A stretch of DNA of 64,000 nucleotides from a virus: IMG/VR virus record IMGVR_UViG_3300030116_004830, positions 23,651 through 87,650 of that record; one strand, written 5' to 3'. Below, piece by piece: positions 53,713 to 59,731 of the stretch (position 1 is its first letter; every line of letters begins with the position of its first letter). The notes under the pieces were generated by a model, which made no database searches, was not told the DNA's origin, and worked only from the letters and a program-made list of their open reading frames with translations. A program made the position numbers and the translations under genes.

Positions 53713-53956
53713 AGAGATTAAGATACGATGTGGTAAGAATAGTTTTGTGCATCCTAGTTATATCGACTATTGTATGACTACTAGTAAAGTGGATTGGAAT
53801 GAAGATGCTCAAACAGAAGCAATAAGGATTTGGCAGTTATGCTTCTTGTTTCCTAACCTTGAAGCAGGAGTCCTTATTGATTTAGTTAAGGGCAAAAGAA
53901 AATACAGTTACGATGATGAAACGATTTATATTCATGTAGAAGAGGAGGAAGAGTGA
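53702..53956 (+). CDS. Early protein, 84 aa
   Basis: The ATG at 53702 (MKDKEIKIRCGKNSF) is preferred to a GTG nine bases earlier, because GAGGTGA then has normal spacing. The product is alpha/beta and ends in an acidic tail (IHVEEEEE). It is translationally coupled to its neighbours. Function unknown. Confidence 0.55.
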   Translation: MKDKEIKIRCGKNSFVHPSYIDYCMTTSKVDWNEDAQTEAIRIWQLCFLFPNLEAGVLIDLVKGKRKYSYDDETIYIHVEEEEE

Positions 53957-54036
53957 TGTGTGGAGCAATACCCGTTCAGTGTGAAGATTGTGGGCGCTGG
54001 TATAGGATAGGCAGTTGCCAATGGTGTAAAGAATAA
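53956..54036 (+). CDS. 26-aa zinc-ribbon mini-protein
   Basis: The ATG overlaps the previous stop (GTGATG) with GAGGAGGAAG upstream. The whole product is MCGAIPVQCEDCGRWYRIGS followed by CQWCKE. It forms a CxxC-x8-CxxC zinc ribbon with little else. Such minimal ribbons can act as metal-stabilised interaction modules. Confidence 0.55.
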   Translation: MCGAIPVQCEDCGRWYRIGSCQWCKE

Positions 54037-54037
54037 A

Positions 54038-54049
54038 TCCCTTCGGGGT
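54038..54049 (+). terminator. Short UUCG-loop hairpin
   Basis: CCC-TTCG-GGG just after the stop at 54036. It is a small stable hairpin that may mark the transcript end, and is followed 18 bases later by a CCATATGG element. Confidence 0.35.
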
Positions 54050-54066
54050 AGTAGACAAAAGCACTA

Positions 54067-54074
54067 CCATATGG
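54067..54074. promoter_or_regulatory. CCATATGG palindrome, copy 2
   Basis: Core extended to TACCATATGGTA with CAAAAG on the left and GACTTTG on the right. It sits about 45 bases before the structured RNA region at 54110. Confidence 0.6.
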
Positions 54075-54109
54075 TAATGACTTTGTAAATTACCTTAACA
54101 TAGTTTATC

Positions 54110-54425
54110 CGCTAACTACTATTGTCGAGGTGACGGCCTCGGCAGGGAATGACCGAATAGAGCCTGTGCTGGGCGCTAAGGTATTCTCCTTCGTGTGGTG
54201 CGACACTGCCTTATCAGCATGGCCTAATGGTTAGATGGGTAAGTAGTAGTGAAAAGTCCTTAATCCTCAAAAGGGGAGTTGCCTAACTAACAACTTGGAC
54301 AGGAGAAGTAGTCATGCTAAACCAATCGAATGGATTGAAACGGCGCAAAACGAGAGAGGCGGAATCCTCTCATGACTTGAAGGTAGCCAGTCCTTCTTCC
54401 CACCTTTATTTCCCTTCGGGGATTT
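54110..54425 (+). ncRNA. Candidate structured RNA, about 315 nt
   Basis: The segment has no good ORF, is more GC-rich than its surroundings and contains many self-complementary pairs. Examples are ACTACTA/TAGTAGT (54115/54244), CGAGG-loop-CCTCG (54126-54141), AAGGTA/TGCCTT enclosing GTGT-loop-ACAC (54178-54212), and GTCC/GGAC enclosing CCTC-AAAA-GGGG and AGTTG/CAACT (54256-54300). Further pairs are CAATC/GATTG (54323-54337) and GAGAGG/CCTCTC (54354-54371). It ends with TCCC-TTCG-GGGA. CCATATGG elements flank both sides. No known RNA family was recognised. The pairs are seen; the RNA itself is inferred. Confidence 0.5.
54411..54422 (+). terminator. UUCG-loop hairpin after structured RNA
   Basis: TCCC-TTCG-GGGA, extended by partly complementary CCTTTA/TAAGG arms. 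It probably ends the candidate RNA. Confidence 0.4.
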
Positions 54426-54450
54426 AAGGTTCTTCATCTCAAAGTTAGAA

Positions 54451-54458
54451 CCATATGG
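54451..54458. promoter_or_regulatory. CCATATGG palindrome, copy 3
   Basis: This is the most complete copy: CTCAAAGTTA before and TAACTTTGAG after the ACCATATGGT core. It lies 57 bases upstream of the ATG at 54515. Confidence 0.65.
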
Positions 54459-54514
54459 TGAGGTAACTTTGAGGTAACACGAACCTCATATAGAATACGG
54501 ATTAACTACTATTG

Positions 54515-54730
54515 ATGTGGCAAGAACGTAAAGAATGGAGACAGTGGCATACGGTTGATTTTCCTGTAACAATTGGAAATGTTGAATATAATTCAATTAG
54601 ACCGTTAATGAAGATGGTTAGGGAGAGATACCCTTGGAGAGAGTGGAAAGTTATCAAGCATTATTACTACGGGGCATTTTGGGAGATTAAGTATTCTACA
54701 GATGCACATATGAGACAGGAGTGGGGTTAA
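54515..54730 (+). CDS. Trp-rich early protein, 71 aa
   Basis: The ATG at 54515 (MWQERKEWRQWHTVDFPVTI) is preferred to a TTG three bases earlier. There is no ribosome binding site, so the mRNA may be leaderless. The preceding TTAACTACTATTG also occurs near the start of the structured RNA at 54110. The product is basic and Trp/Tyr-rich. Function unknown. Confidence 0.5.
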   Translation: MWQERKEWRQWHTVDFPVTIGNVEYNSIRPLMKMVRERYPWREWKVIKHYYYGAFWEIKYSTDAHMRQEWG

Positions 54731-54865
54731 ATGAAAGCAAGAGATTTATTGAGAATGACGGTTAAAGAAGTGAAAGAAATCGAGCAACAACTATGGAAAG
54801 AATGGGAAATCGCAAATAAAGTGCTTAAGGTGCTGACGGAAATTGAGAAGGAGGAAGAAGAATGA
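54731..54865 (+). CDS. Helical mini-protein, 44 aa
   Basis: The ATG directly follows the previous stop. The product (MKARDLLRMTVKEVKEIEQQ) is a single long charged helix with a Glu-rich end. The stop overlaps the next ATG. Function unknown. Confidence 0.5.
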   Translation: MKARDLLRMTVKEVKEIEQQLWKEWEIANKVLKVLTEIEKEEEE

Positions 54866-55044
54866 GCAAAATGGCAAAATGGATTAGTGAAAACTGGAAG
54901 TCGATTTGGGGACATGGAACTTATCTATGTGCTAAAGATGGTAGAGAGGCAGAAAGTGGCTTTTATGTCGTAGTGCCTTTAGACATGATTGTTGAGGAAT
55001 TGGGAGTTAGTAGGAATTACCTGATGTATGGAGAGGATGAATAA
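54862..55044 (+). CDS. Early protein, 60 aa
   Basis: GGAGGAAGA precedes the ATG. The product (MSKMAKWISENWKSIWGHGT) ends with LDMIVEELGVSRNYLMY, which could be a small HTH-like helix pair. No family was recognised. Confidence 0.5.
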   Translation: MSKMAKWISENWKSIWGHGTYLCAKDGREAESGFYVVVPLDMIVEELGVSRNYLMYGEDE

Positions 55045-55205
55045 TGTTTCAAAGACGACATATGATAGTTATAGCAGAGATACTGAAAGAACAAGGAGCA
55101 ACATATCAAAATATCAACAGATGGGCTGATATGCTTGGTCATTACAACCACAATTTTGACCGTGAGAAGTTCTTCAAGGCTTGTGGGAAGGAAGATTCGG
55201 GGTAA
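55044..55205 (+). CDS. Early protein, 53 aa, HTH-like
   Basis: The ATG overlaps the previous stop (TAATG). The product (MFQRRHMIVIAEILKEQGAT) is basic. It contains AEILKEQGATYQNINRWADM, which could form a small helix-turn-helix. It is the last gene of this short operon; a CCATATGG element lies 52 bases after its stop. Function unknown. Confidence 0.5.
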   Translation: MFQRRHMIVIAEILKEQGATYQNINRWADMLGHYNHNFDREKFFKACGKEDSG

Positions 55206-55256
55206 CGCCCGTTTCTCTCCTTATTCTCAAAGTTAGTCGCTACACTTGTTGCGTTA

Positions 55257-55264
55257 CCATATGG
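55257..55264. promoter_or_regulatory. CCATATGG palindrome, copy 4
   Basis: Core TACCATATGGT. The CTCAAAGTTA half-site is present but about 20 bases upstream, further than in other copies. Confidence 0.55.
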
Positions 55265-55392
55265 TCTTGAAATATGTGCAGATATAGGAACACTTCGATA
55301 GATTAATCTCAAAACTCTAGCATGTTTTACTACCAATCTGAGATTATTTCCTAAGTTGCCGCAGTAAACAGCAAATCGAAGATTTTTCATTA

Positions 55393-55400
55393 CCATATGG
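55393..55400. promoter_or_regulatory. CCATATGG palindrome, copy 5
   Basis: Core TACCATATGGTA preceded by TTTTTCAT and followed by GGGCTTTG. Confidence 0.6.
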
Positions 55401-55441
55401 TATTGGGCTTTGTAATCAATACCTCAAGAGTAAAAATTTCA

Positions 55442-55512
55442 GACCCCACCATCACATCCGCTAAGATGCTGAAACCAATAGGGTGCTACCCGTATTTCTA
55501 GATGGTGGGGTC
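55442..55512. ncRNA. Three-way-junction RNA or complex terminator
   Basis: GACCCCACCATC and GATGGTGGGGTC form a perfect 12-bp stem. Inside are two small hairpins, CATC-CGCTAA-GATG and GGGT-GCT-ACCC, so the unit folds as a compact 71-nt three-way junction. It lies 33 bases past the stop of the minus-strand gene at 55546. The minus strand continues TGAAATTTTT, which suits a terminator for that gene. An independent small RNA is the alternative. Hammerhead core bases are absent. Confidence 0.5.
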
Positions 55513-55545
55513 CTAAAGCCAATACTTTTCATTTCTTCACCTCAA

Positions 55546-55743
55546 CTACTCTTGTTGAAGTATGCGAAAGTCCTGTAATGCTAATTGTAAGTCAGCGATG
55601 CACGTTGTTAGTTCATCACCACTTACACGAAGTTTCTTGATAATCAATTCATTGTTTCGATTATGTCCAACTTCGATAACGAAGCGTTGCTCTTGGTTCG
55701 CAGTAAATTCCTCAATTGTATTCTTTTTGTTAAACCACTTCAT
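55546..55743 (-). CDS. Small minus-strand early protein, 65 aa
   Basis: The ATG at 55743 (MKWFNKKNTIEEFTANQEQR) has AAGGAG eight bases before it, which decides it over a GTG nine bases earlier. The product has a beta-rich centre (RFVIEVGHNRNNELIIKKL) and a C-terminal helix. It lies between CCATATGG elements. Function unknown. Confidence 0.55.
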   Translation of the reverse strand: MKWFNKKNTIEEFTANQEQRFVIEVGHNRNNELIIKKLRVSGDELTTCIADLQLALQDFRILQQE

Positions 55744-56101
55744 CTCAATCACTCCTTTGAATTAGGCCGAACCATTGCCCGACATTGGCCAATTAGGGCA
55801 GAGAACTTACGTATCTACAAGTCGGAGGGACATTCTCAAATATTACTTGGTCTGTTTAGGTTGCACCCTGCCCTTCCTAGGAAAAAACAGGCCCTAATGA
55901 GTCGTTCATAATGATAAACATGTGTCGCACTTAGGTTTCGATTCTCAGGTTCTATTACCAAGCAAATCCACAGTCACCCGAAGGCCGTTTTTTCACTTGG
56001 TCGTGATAGTAGAAATGATTGGATGTATATTAAGGTAAGAATACAAAGCCCTTACCATATGGTTGTTTAACTTTGGGAATTTAACAACCCTGCTAAAAGT
56101 C
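55744..56101. other. Non-coding stretch with palindrome copy 6
   Basis: This 358-base gap has no credible gene. It contains ATTGGCCAAT, several (A)TTAGGSC-like words, a CCCGAAGG-TTTTTT element near 55980 and the CCATATGG copy at 56055. On the minus strand it would be a long leader for the gene starting at 55743. Confidence 0.4.
56055..56062. promoter_or_regulatory. CCATATGG palindrome, copy 6
   Basis: Core TACCATATGGT with ACAAAGCCC on the left and TTAACTTTG on the right, so both half-sites are present. Confidence 0.6.
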
Positions 56102-56137
56102 GCCTCCCCCACTTAGGAATAGAAGGTGGGGGGAGGC
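56102..56137 (-). terminator. Strong GC-rich hairpin terminator
   Basis: GCCTCCCCCAC pairs with GTGGGGGGAGGC around a 13-base loop, with one slipped base. On the minus strand it is followed by GACTTTT. It lies about 30 bases beyond the stop of the gene at 56165. Confidence 0.65.
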
Positions 56138-56164
56138 ATTGGGTGGAAACCTTCGCTTTAACAT

Positions 56165-56416
56165 TTAATTTGTGAATCTGTTAAAGGTCTTTAATTCGGC
56201 TATTGTTGCTTTAGCCAAATCTCCTCTCCAACCTTCAAGGTTAGAAAGGACGTAAGGGATTTGATGTTCTAATCCCTCATCACCATAAACAACATATGCT
56301 TCTATTGAAGAAGCGGCATAGGTCTTCGCATATTCGGCATATTCACCCGAAGCGTGTGCTATAACCGTAGCCATTAGTTCAAAAATTCGGTCTACTTGTT
56401 CTCTTGTGTAATTCAT
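56165..56416 (-). CDS. Small helical protein, 83 aa
   Basis: The ATG at 56416 (MNYTREQVDRIFELMATVIA) follows GGAGGGA with good spacing and overlaps the upstream stop. The product is helical with Ala/Tyr-rich centre (EYAEYAKTYAASSIEAYVVY). No family was recognised. Confidence 0.55.
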   Translation of the reverse strand: MNYTREQVDRIFELMATVIAHASGEYAEYAKTYAASSIEAYVVYGDEGLEHQIPYVLSNLEGWRGDLAKATIAELKTFNRFTN

Positions 56417-56529
56417 TAATATTCCCTCCTGCATTGGTCAGCATCCTTACCCTTACAATTTTTGATTGCCTTCAAAAGGTCTATTTCCTCTTCTGTTAGG
56501 TATTTCTTTCTCAAGTCACTCCGCTTCAT
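56416..56529 (-). CDS. Mini-protein, 37 aa
   Basis: MKRSDLRKKYLTEEEIDLLK begins this short frame. Its stop overlaps the next ATG (TAATG), and the ATG is preceded by ACTATC. The same ACTATCATG occurs at the start at 57598. It is basic and helical and has two Cys. Coupling supports it as real. Confidence 0.5.
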   Translation of the reverse strand: MKRSDLRKKYLTEEEIDLLKAIKNCKGKDADQCRREY

Positions 56530-56582
56530 GATAGTAGAGATAGTTTTCTTAACATAAGGTTCCTTCTACTCAAAGTTAGTCA

Positions 56583-56590
56583 CCATATGG
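56583..56590. promoter_or_regulatory. CCATATGG palindrome, copy 7
   Basis: Core CACCATATGGT with CTCAAAGTTA on the left. It lies 54 bases upstream of the minus-strand start at 56529. Confidence 0.6.
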
Positions 56591-56737
56591 TTTGGTGAAA
56601 AATGTGGCTTTTCCTGAAGCGAGAGTATTTGAATCGACAATTATGAAAATAATCTCAAATGAGTAGCAATGTGCTAGAGATTTCAGATTACAACATTCTC
56701 TACAGAATTTGAGCCTATTTGCGGACAAATTTCATTA

Positions 56738-56745
56738 CCATATGG
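56738..56745. promoter_or_regulatory. CCATATGG palindrome, copy 8
   Basis: Core TACCATATGGTA preceded by AATTTCAT and followed by GCGCTTTG. Confidence 0.6.
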
Positions 56746-56767
56746 TAGCGCTTTGTATATCTACCCT

Positions 56768-56795
56768 ACAAGAAATGCCCGAAGGCAAATCTTGT
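56768..56795 (-). terminator. UUCG-loop hairpin terminator
   Basis: ACAAGA-AA-TGCC / GGCA-AA-TCTTGT form a long stem with a symmetric internal loop. On the minus strand the tetraloop is TTCG. It ends the transcript of the gene at 56823-57353. Confidence 0.6.
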
Positions 56796-56822
56796 TGGGG
56801 TGCAGGCCAAGAACGATTAGGC

Positions 56823-57353
56823 TCAGACCTCAGCCTCCTCGACTTCAGGAACAACAAGGTTTGGCGAACCATCCTTGCTTAGAGTTCCGTCCCACTGAAT
56901 TGCTTCAGAGTTTTTGTCGGTGTAGTTCTTGTAGTATCCCGTAAGGCGTGTTTTCAAGTTTGCAACTTGAGCCTTAGCATAGGACTCTGCATCTGCGTAA
57001 GGTGTGTATCCTGCAACACCTCTTGCACGAAGCACCTCACCATAAAGGGGGTGACTCGCAAAAAGAACAGAATGTCCTTCTGCATATACCGCACAAATCG
57101 CTTCCATAGAGTCCTGAACTGCTTGGGGGAGTGAACTTCTCTTACCAATGATAATTGGGGAGTTATCCACAGTTGCAAACATATTGGTGATGTTGTTCCA
57201 ATATCGCTTACGGTATTCGGGCTTATCAGTTCCCATTTTTAAGTTCCAACGCAAAGGTGCTTCCATGTCTCCTACATCGTTATTCTTGATGTGGGATTCA
57301 ATCAATTCAACCCGTGCGGTCCATTTGTCGTCATCCATTGTATAATCTGCCAT
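56823..57353 (-). CDS. Probable abundant early protein, 176 aa
   Basis: The ATG at 57353 (MADYTMDDDKWTARVELIES) has GGAGATGA upstream. The protein is alpha/beta, with FATVDNSPIIIGKRSSLPQA and LYGEVLRARGVAGYTPYADA, and an acidic C-terminus (VPEVEEAEV). Its base composition is more GC-rich than that of its neighbours and similar to the capsid gene, suggesting high expression. An acidic C-terminal tail is typical of single-strand DNA-binding proteins, but no OB-fold signature was recognised. Function unknown. Confidence 0.6.
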   Translation of the reverse strand: MADYTMDDDKWTARVELIESHIKNNDVGDMEAPLRWNLKMGTDKPEYRKRYWNNITNMFATVDNSPIIIGKRSSLPQAVQDSMEAICAVYAEGHSVLFASHPLYGEVLRARGVAGYTPYADAESYAKAQVANLKTRLTGYYKNYTDKNSEAIQWDGTLSKDGSPNLVVPEVEEAEV

Positions 57354-57451
57354 ACTTTTCATCTCCTGTTAAATCAATCCGATTCAATCATTCTTGACCT
57401 GCAATAGTGGAATGAATTGAAACTATTTGTATGGTTCCGAGCAAAGCCGAA

Positions 57452-57459
57452 CCATATGG
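57452..57459. promoter_or_regulatory. CCATATGG palindrome, copy 9
   Basis: Core AACCATATGGTT with CAAAGCC on the left and GGTATGAAAT on the right. It lies about 100 bases before the minus-strand start at 57353. Confidence 0.6.
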
Positions 57460-57534
57460 TTGGTATGAAATTAAACCTCAAATCAGGTGTTCATAAGATA
57501 TGACTCGATACATCTCGCAATATCATATTTCATA

Positions 57535-57542
57535 CCATATGG
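57535..57542. promoter_or_regulatory. CCATATGG palindrome, copy 10
   Basis: Core TACCATATGGTA preceded by ATTTCA and followed by CAACTTTGAG. It faces the plus-strand gene at 57598. Confidence 0.6.
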
Positions 57543-57597
57543 TAACACAACTTTGAGAATTATGTTACCTTATGTAAAATAATATATTCTTACTATC

Positions 57598-57864
57598 ATG
57601 ATTGATTGGAGCGAAGCAGTTGAAGATTATAAGACACAATACACAGACGAAGACGGAATTCATGAATACGTTGATTCATTGGTCCCTATTTATTACGGGG
57701 ACATTACTCAAACCTTTATGGATTTACGAGGTCCGTCTATATCTTGTAAAATACATGAGGCTCATGTTGGTATGCCTGTATGGAGATTCATGCAGGAGGT
57801 CATTTATGAGGAATACATGGGTGAGTTTATGGCTCACTGGACAGGATTTGACGAAGAAGAATGA
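57598..57864 (+). CDS. Acidic early protein, 88 aa, leaderless
   Basis: The ATG lies 10-25 bases after AAAATAATATATTC, a TATA-like box, and has no ribosome binding site. It is therefore probably translated from a leaderless mRNA. The product (MIDWSEAVEDYKTQYTDEDG) is acidic and aromatic. It may bind a host protein; no family was recognised. Confidence 0.55.
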   Translation: MIDWSEAVEDYKTQYTDEDGIHEYVDSLVPIYYGDITQTFMDLRGPSISCKIHEAHVGMPVWRFMQEVIYEEYMGEFMAHWTGFDEEE

Positions 57865-57942
57865 GAAACTGGGGAGTGTTTTGAATGTTTACACAGGTAA
57901 GGGAGCCTCGGCAGATATGCCAAATAGCCGAACCAAACATTC

Positions 57943-57954
57943 ACCCTTCGGGGT
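57943..57954 (+). terminator. UUCG-loop hairpin
   Basis: ACCC-TTCG-GGGT, 80 bases after the gene ending at 57864 and 20 bases before CCATATGG copy 11. Confidence 0.45.
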
Positions 57955-57974
57955 CATTATTCTCAAAGTTAAGA

Positions 57975-57982
57975 CCATATGG
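57975..57982. promoter_or_regulatory. CCATATGG palindrome, copy 11
   Basis: Core ACCATATGGTA with CTCAAAGTTA on the left. It is the last copy seen to the right. Confidence 0.6.
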
Positions 57983-58058
57983 TAACGGAAAAAACAGATA
58001 AACTGCAAATTGATTTTTCTTAAAGTTAAGTTTTCACTGCCGCCCTTTTCATAGCCCC

Positions 58059-58069
58059 ATTTATATACT
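58059..58069 (+). promoter_or_regulatory. TATA-like box
   Basis: TTTATATACTT matches the archaeal TATA consensus. Transcription would begin near 58090 and cross the AT-rich region into the operon at 58663. Confidence 0.4.
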
Positions 58070-58309
58070 TTCCAAGAAGGCCGCTACCGAGAATGATTCA
58101 ACATTCATTCTTAGATTATCTCGCATGGAGATTGACCTCTTCAGTGCGACTAATACCTAACCTCAATATATCAACGCAGTATAACAGGGTAGTCAATCTT
58201 ACCACCCATTTTCGTATGGGTTTTATTGGGTTACATTCAATTGGTATATACAGTATAATATATTGTATAGGTATCAGGTATTTAGTAAATAATATTTGAT
58301 TTGATAATA

Positions 58310-58650
58310 TCGGATTTCCTTTATTTTGCAATTATTGTAGTGAACTACAAAATCAAAAATGCGGGAAAAACGGTGGACGAGAAAGGAAAAGTAAGTATTA
58401 TTGTAATATTGTAATTATTGTAATAATATAATATATATTACACACACTTTCTTTCTCTCTCTTTCTTTCCCTATGGGAAGGGTTACAAAATCTACAATAT
58501 TACAATATTCAAGAAAATGGCTCGCAGTGTCGTGTTTGTAGTTTTTACAAATATTACATAATGCGTAAATATTCTACAATAATGAAAGAAGTAAGTATTC
58601 CTGCTATGTAGGTGGAATATTGTAATTAATGTGAAACTACTGGCAATGAA
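58310..58650. repeat. AT-rich repeat region, candidate replication origin
   Basis: The region is very AT-rich, with many TTGTAAT/ATTACAA words in both orientations: around 58400-58440, 58486-58512, 58545-58590 and 58618-58630. It also has a homopyrimidine run (58448-58472) and a nearby homopurine run (58379-58391). No gene fits. AT-rich DNA with iterated words is typical of origins; multiple regulator sites are the alternative. Confidence 0.4.
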
Positions 58651-58662
58651 ATAGGTGATACT

Positions 58663-58923
58663 ATGACTAGTGAAAAGAAGATTAAAGATACAATCAAGAT
58701 GATAGAGAAGTTACTTCTATCCAAGAATAAGCAATACGGAAATTCTGCATTGAAGCCATTAGGCATATTTGCGAATGGTTCAGCAGAAGAATTGATTCGT
58801 GTTAGAATAGATGATAAGTTGAATAGATTACTTCAAGGAGATGAATCTATAGAAACTGATACAGATGTAATATTAGACCTAATCGGTTATCTTGTATTAC
58901 TTCTAATATCTATGGAAGAATAA
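58663..58923 (+). CDS. DUF1599 / nucleotide modification-associated protein
   Basis: The 86-aa product contains KNKQYGNSALKPLGIF, GSAEELIRVRIDDKLNRL and TDVILDLIGYLVLLL. This is the full pattern of the short phage family known as DUF1599 or 'nucleotide modification associated domain 1'. The family is linked by genomic context to modified or salvaged nucleotides. GGTGATACT precedes the ATG. A role with the downstream ribonucleotide reductase in nucleotide supply is plausible. Confidence 0.75.
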   Translation: MTSEKKIKDTIKMIEKLLLSKNKQYGNSALKPLGIFANGSAEELIRVRIDDKLNRLLQGDESIETDTDVILDLIGYLVLLLISMEE

Positions 58924-58929
58924 AATTTG

Positions 58930-59123
58930 AATGAGTCCCACCACCATCTATAGAGTGAGTAACCAAAGCGTATTTTCGTTGAAGGGTTAAACTGAATACG
59001 GCGTTAGTAGATAAAACAACGTAGATGGGTCCAAAACTATTGTTTGAGAATAGATAATCTAGAATGCACTCAAAACCTTTTGGTTGACCAATCGGACCTC
59101 TGCATGAAGGGCGGGACCTCATT
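58930..59123 (+). ncRNA. Structured leader RNA upstream of 59144
   Basis: AATGAGTCCC (58930) pairs with GGGACCTCATT (59113-59123) apart from one bulged base, closing a 194-nt domain. Inside are CCATCTA/TAGATGG (58944/59022), AACC-TTTT-GGTT (59074-59085) and a GTTTGAG/CTCAAAAC pair. The ribosome binding site GAGGAG begins just after the closing stem, so folding could control translation. A conserved cis-regulatory leader or independent RNA are both possible. No known riboswitch was recognised. Confidence 0.45.
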
Positions 59124-59143
59124 CTATAGAGGAGATGAAAATT

Positions 59144-59731
59144 ATGAATATATTTGTTTTAGACGAAAATCCAAAAACATCAGCAAGAATGATGATAGAC
59201 AAACATGTGGTAAAAATGCCTACAGAAAGTATGCAAATGATTTCCACAATTACTAATCACTTAGGATTCGATTCACCATACAAACCTGTTATGTTGAATC
59301 ATCCTTCTACTATTTGGGCGAGAGAATCCCAAGATAACTTTCAATGGTTGTTAGACCATTGCGAAGCATTGTGCGAAGAGTTCAATCTTCGATACGATAA
59401 TACGCATAGTGTTGAATTAACATTGAGAGATAATTATGATACGTTCATGAAAGTAAAGAGTCACTTACCTAATATTGGTTTGACTCCATTTGCAATAGCA
59501 ATTAGTCCTAACATGAACTGTAGAAAACTTCCAAACTTTGAGGCTTTAAATACAGTCGAGAAATACCAACAGTATTACTTAGAAGACAAGTGGAAGTTTG
59601 CGAGTTGGAAATTGGGCAAACCATCATGGTGGCCTGACGACCATATACAAACAAAAAACCAAGAATGGAATGATTGGTTAGAATCAGAAAATGAAAGAAT
59701 AAGGAGAGTTAATAATGAGTTCACACATTAA
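59144..59731 (+). CDS. Conserved phage protein, DKHVVKM family
   Basis: The ATG at 59144 (MNIFVLDENPKTSARMMIDK) has GGAGATG at the right distance; an ATG nine bases earlier is too close to it. The 195-aa protein matches a family common in marine phages: IDKHVVKMPTESMQM, NHPSTIWARES, NFQWLLDHCEALCEEF, LTPFAIAI and YYLEDKWKFASW. Conserved His, Lys and Glu residues suggest an enzyme, but the reaction is not known to me. Confidence 0.65.
   Translation: MNIFVLDENPKTSARMMIDKHVVKMPTESMQMISTITNHLGFDSPYKPVMLNHPSTIWARESQDNFQWLLDHCEALCEEFNLRYDNTHSVELTLRDNYDTFMKVKSHLPNIGLTPFAIAISPNMNCRKLPNFEALNTVEKYQQYYLEDKWKFASWKLGKPSWWPDDHIQTKNQEWNDWLESENERIRRVNNEFTH

Larger units (their letters stand above)
55206..55441. 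other. Intergenic region with two CCATATGG copies
   Basis: This 236-base gap holds copies at 55257 and 55393 and an AATCTCA/TGAGATT inverted repeat between them. A minus-strand frame of 84 aa crosses both palindromes and is not credible as a gene. I see no coding sequence. Confidence 0.5.
57865..58310. other. Intergenic stretch with terminator, palindrome and TATA-like box
   Basis: The stretch holds a UUCG hairpin at 57943, CCATATGG copy 11 at 57975 and a TATA-like TTTATATACTT near 58059. Two overlapping antisense frames (58093-58299 plus, 58116-58331 minus) have no support beyond length. I annotate no gene here. Confidence 0.4.

Noticed and set aside
54216-54318. tRNA-like acceptor stem AGCATGG/TCATGCT with a D-arm-like GGCCTAATGGTTAGA
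   Set aside because: The 103-nt unit lacks the T-arm GTTCGA sequence and a proper anticodon arm, so it is not a tRNA; the pairing may be part of the larger structured RNA.
54110-54425. RNase P RNA or group I intron
   Set aside because: The conserved core sequences of either class could not be found.
55142-55396. Minus-strand frame of 84 aa
   Set aside because: It runs through two CCATATGG elements and overlaps the 3' end of a better supported plus-strand gene.
55442-55512. Hammerhead ribozyme
   Set aside because: The three-way junction lacks the conserved CUGAUGA and GAAA core in the required positions on either strand.
57891-58003. Plus-strand frame of about 38 codons starting MFTQVREPRQ
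   Set aside because: It reads through the UUCG hairpin and a CCATATGG element, so it is likely chance.
58093-58331. Overlapping antisense frames of 68 and 71 aa
   Set aside because: They overlap almost completely, have no ribosome binding site and show no domain; the region is AT-rich and probably non-coding. A leaderless plus-strand gene behind the TATA-like box at 58059 remains a weak possibility.
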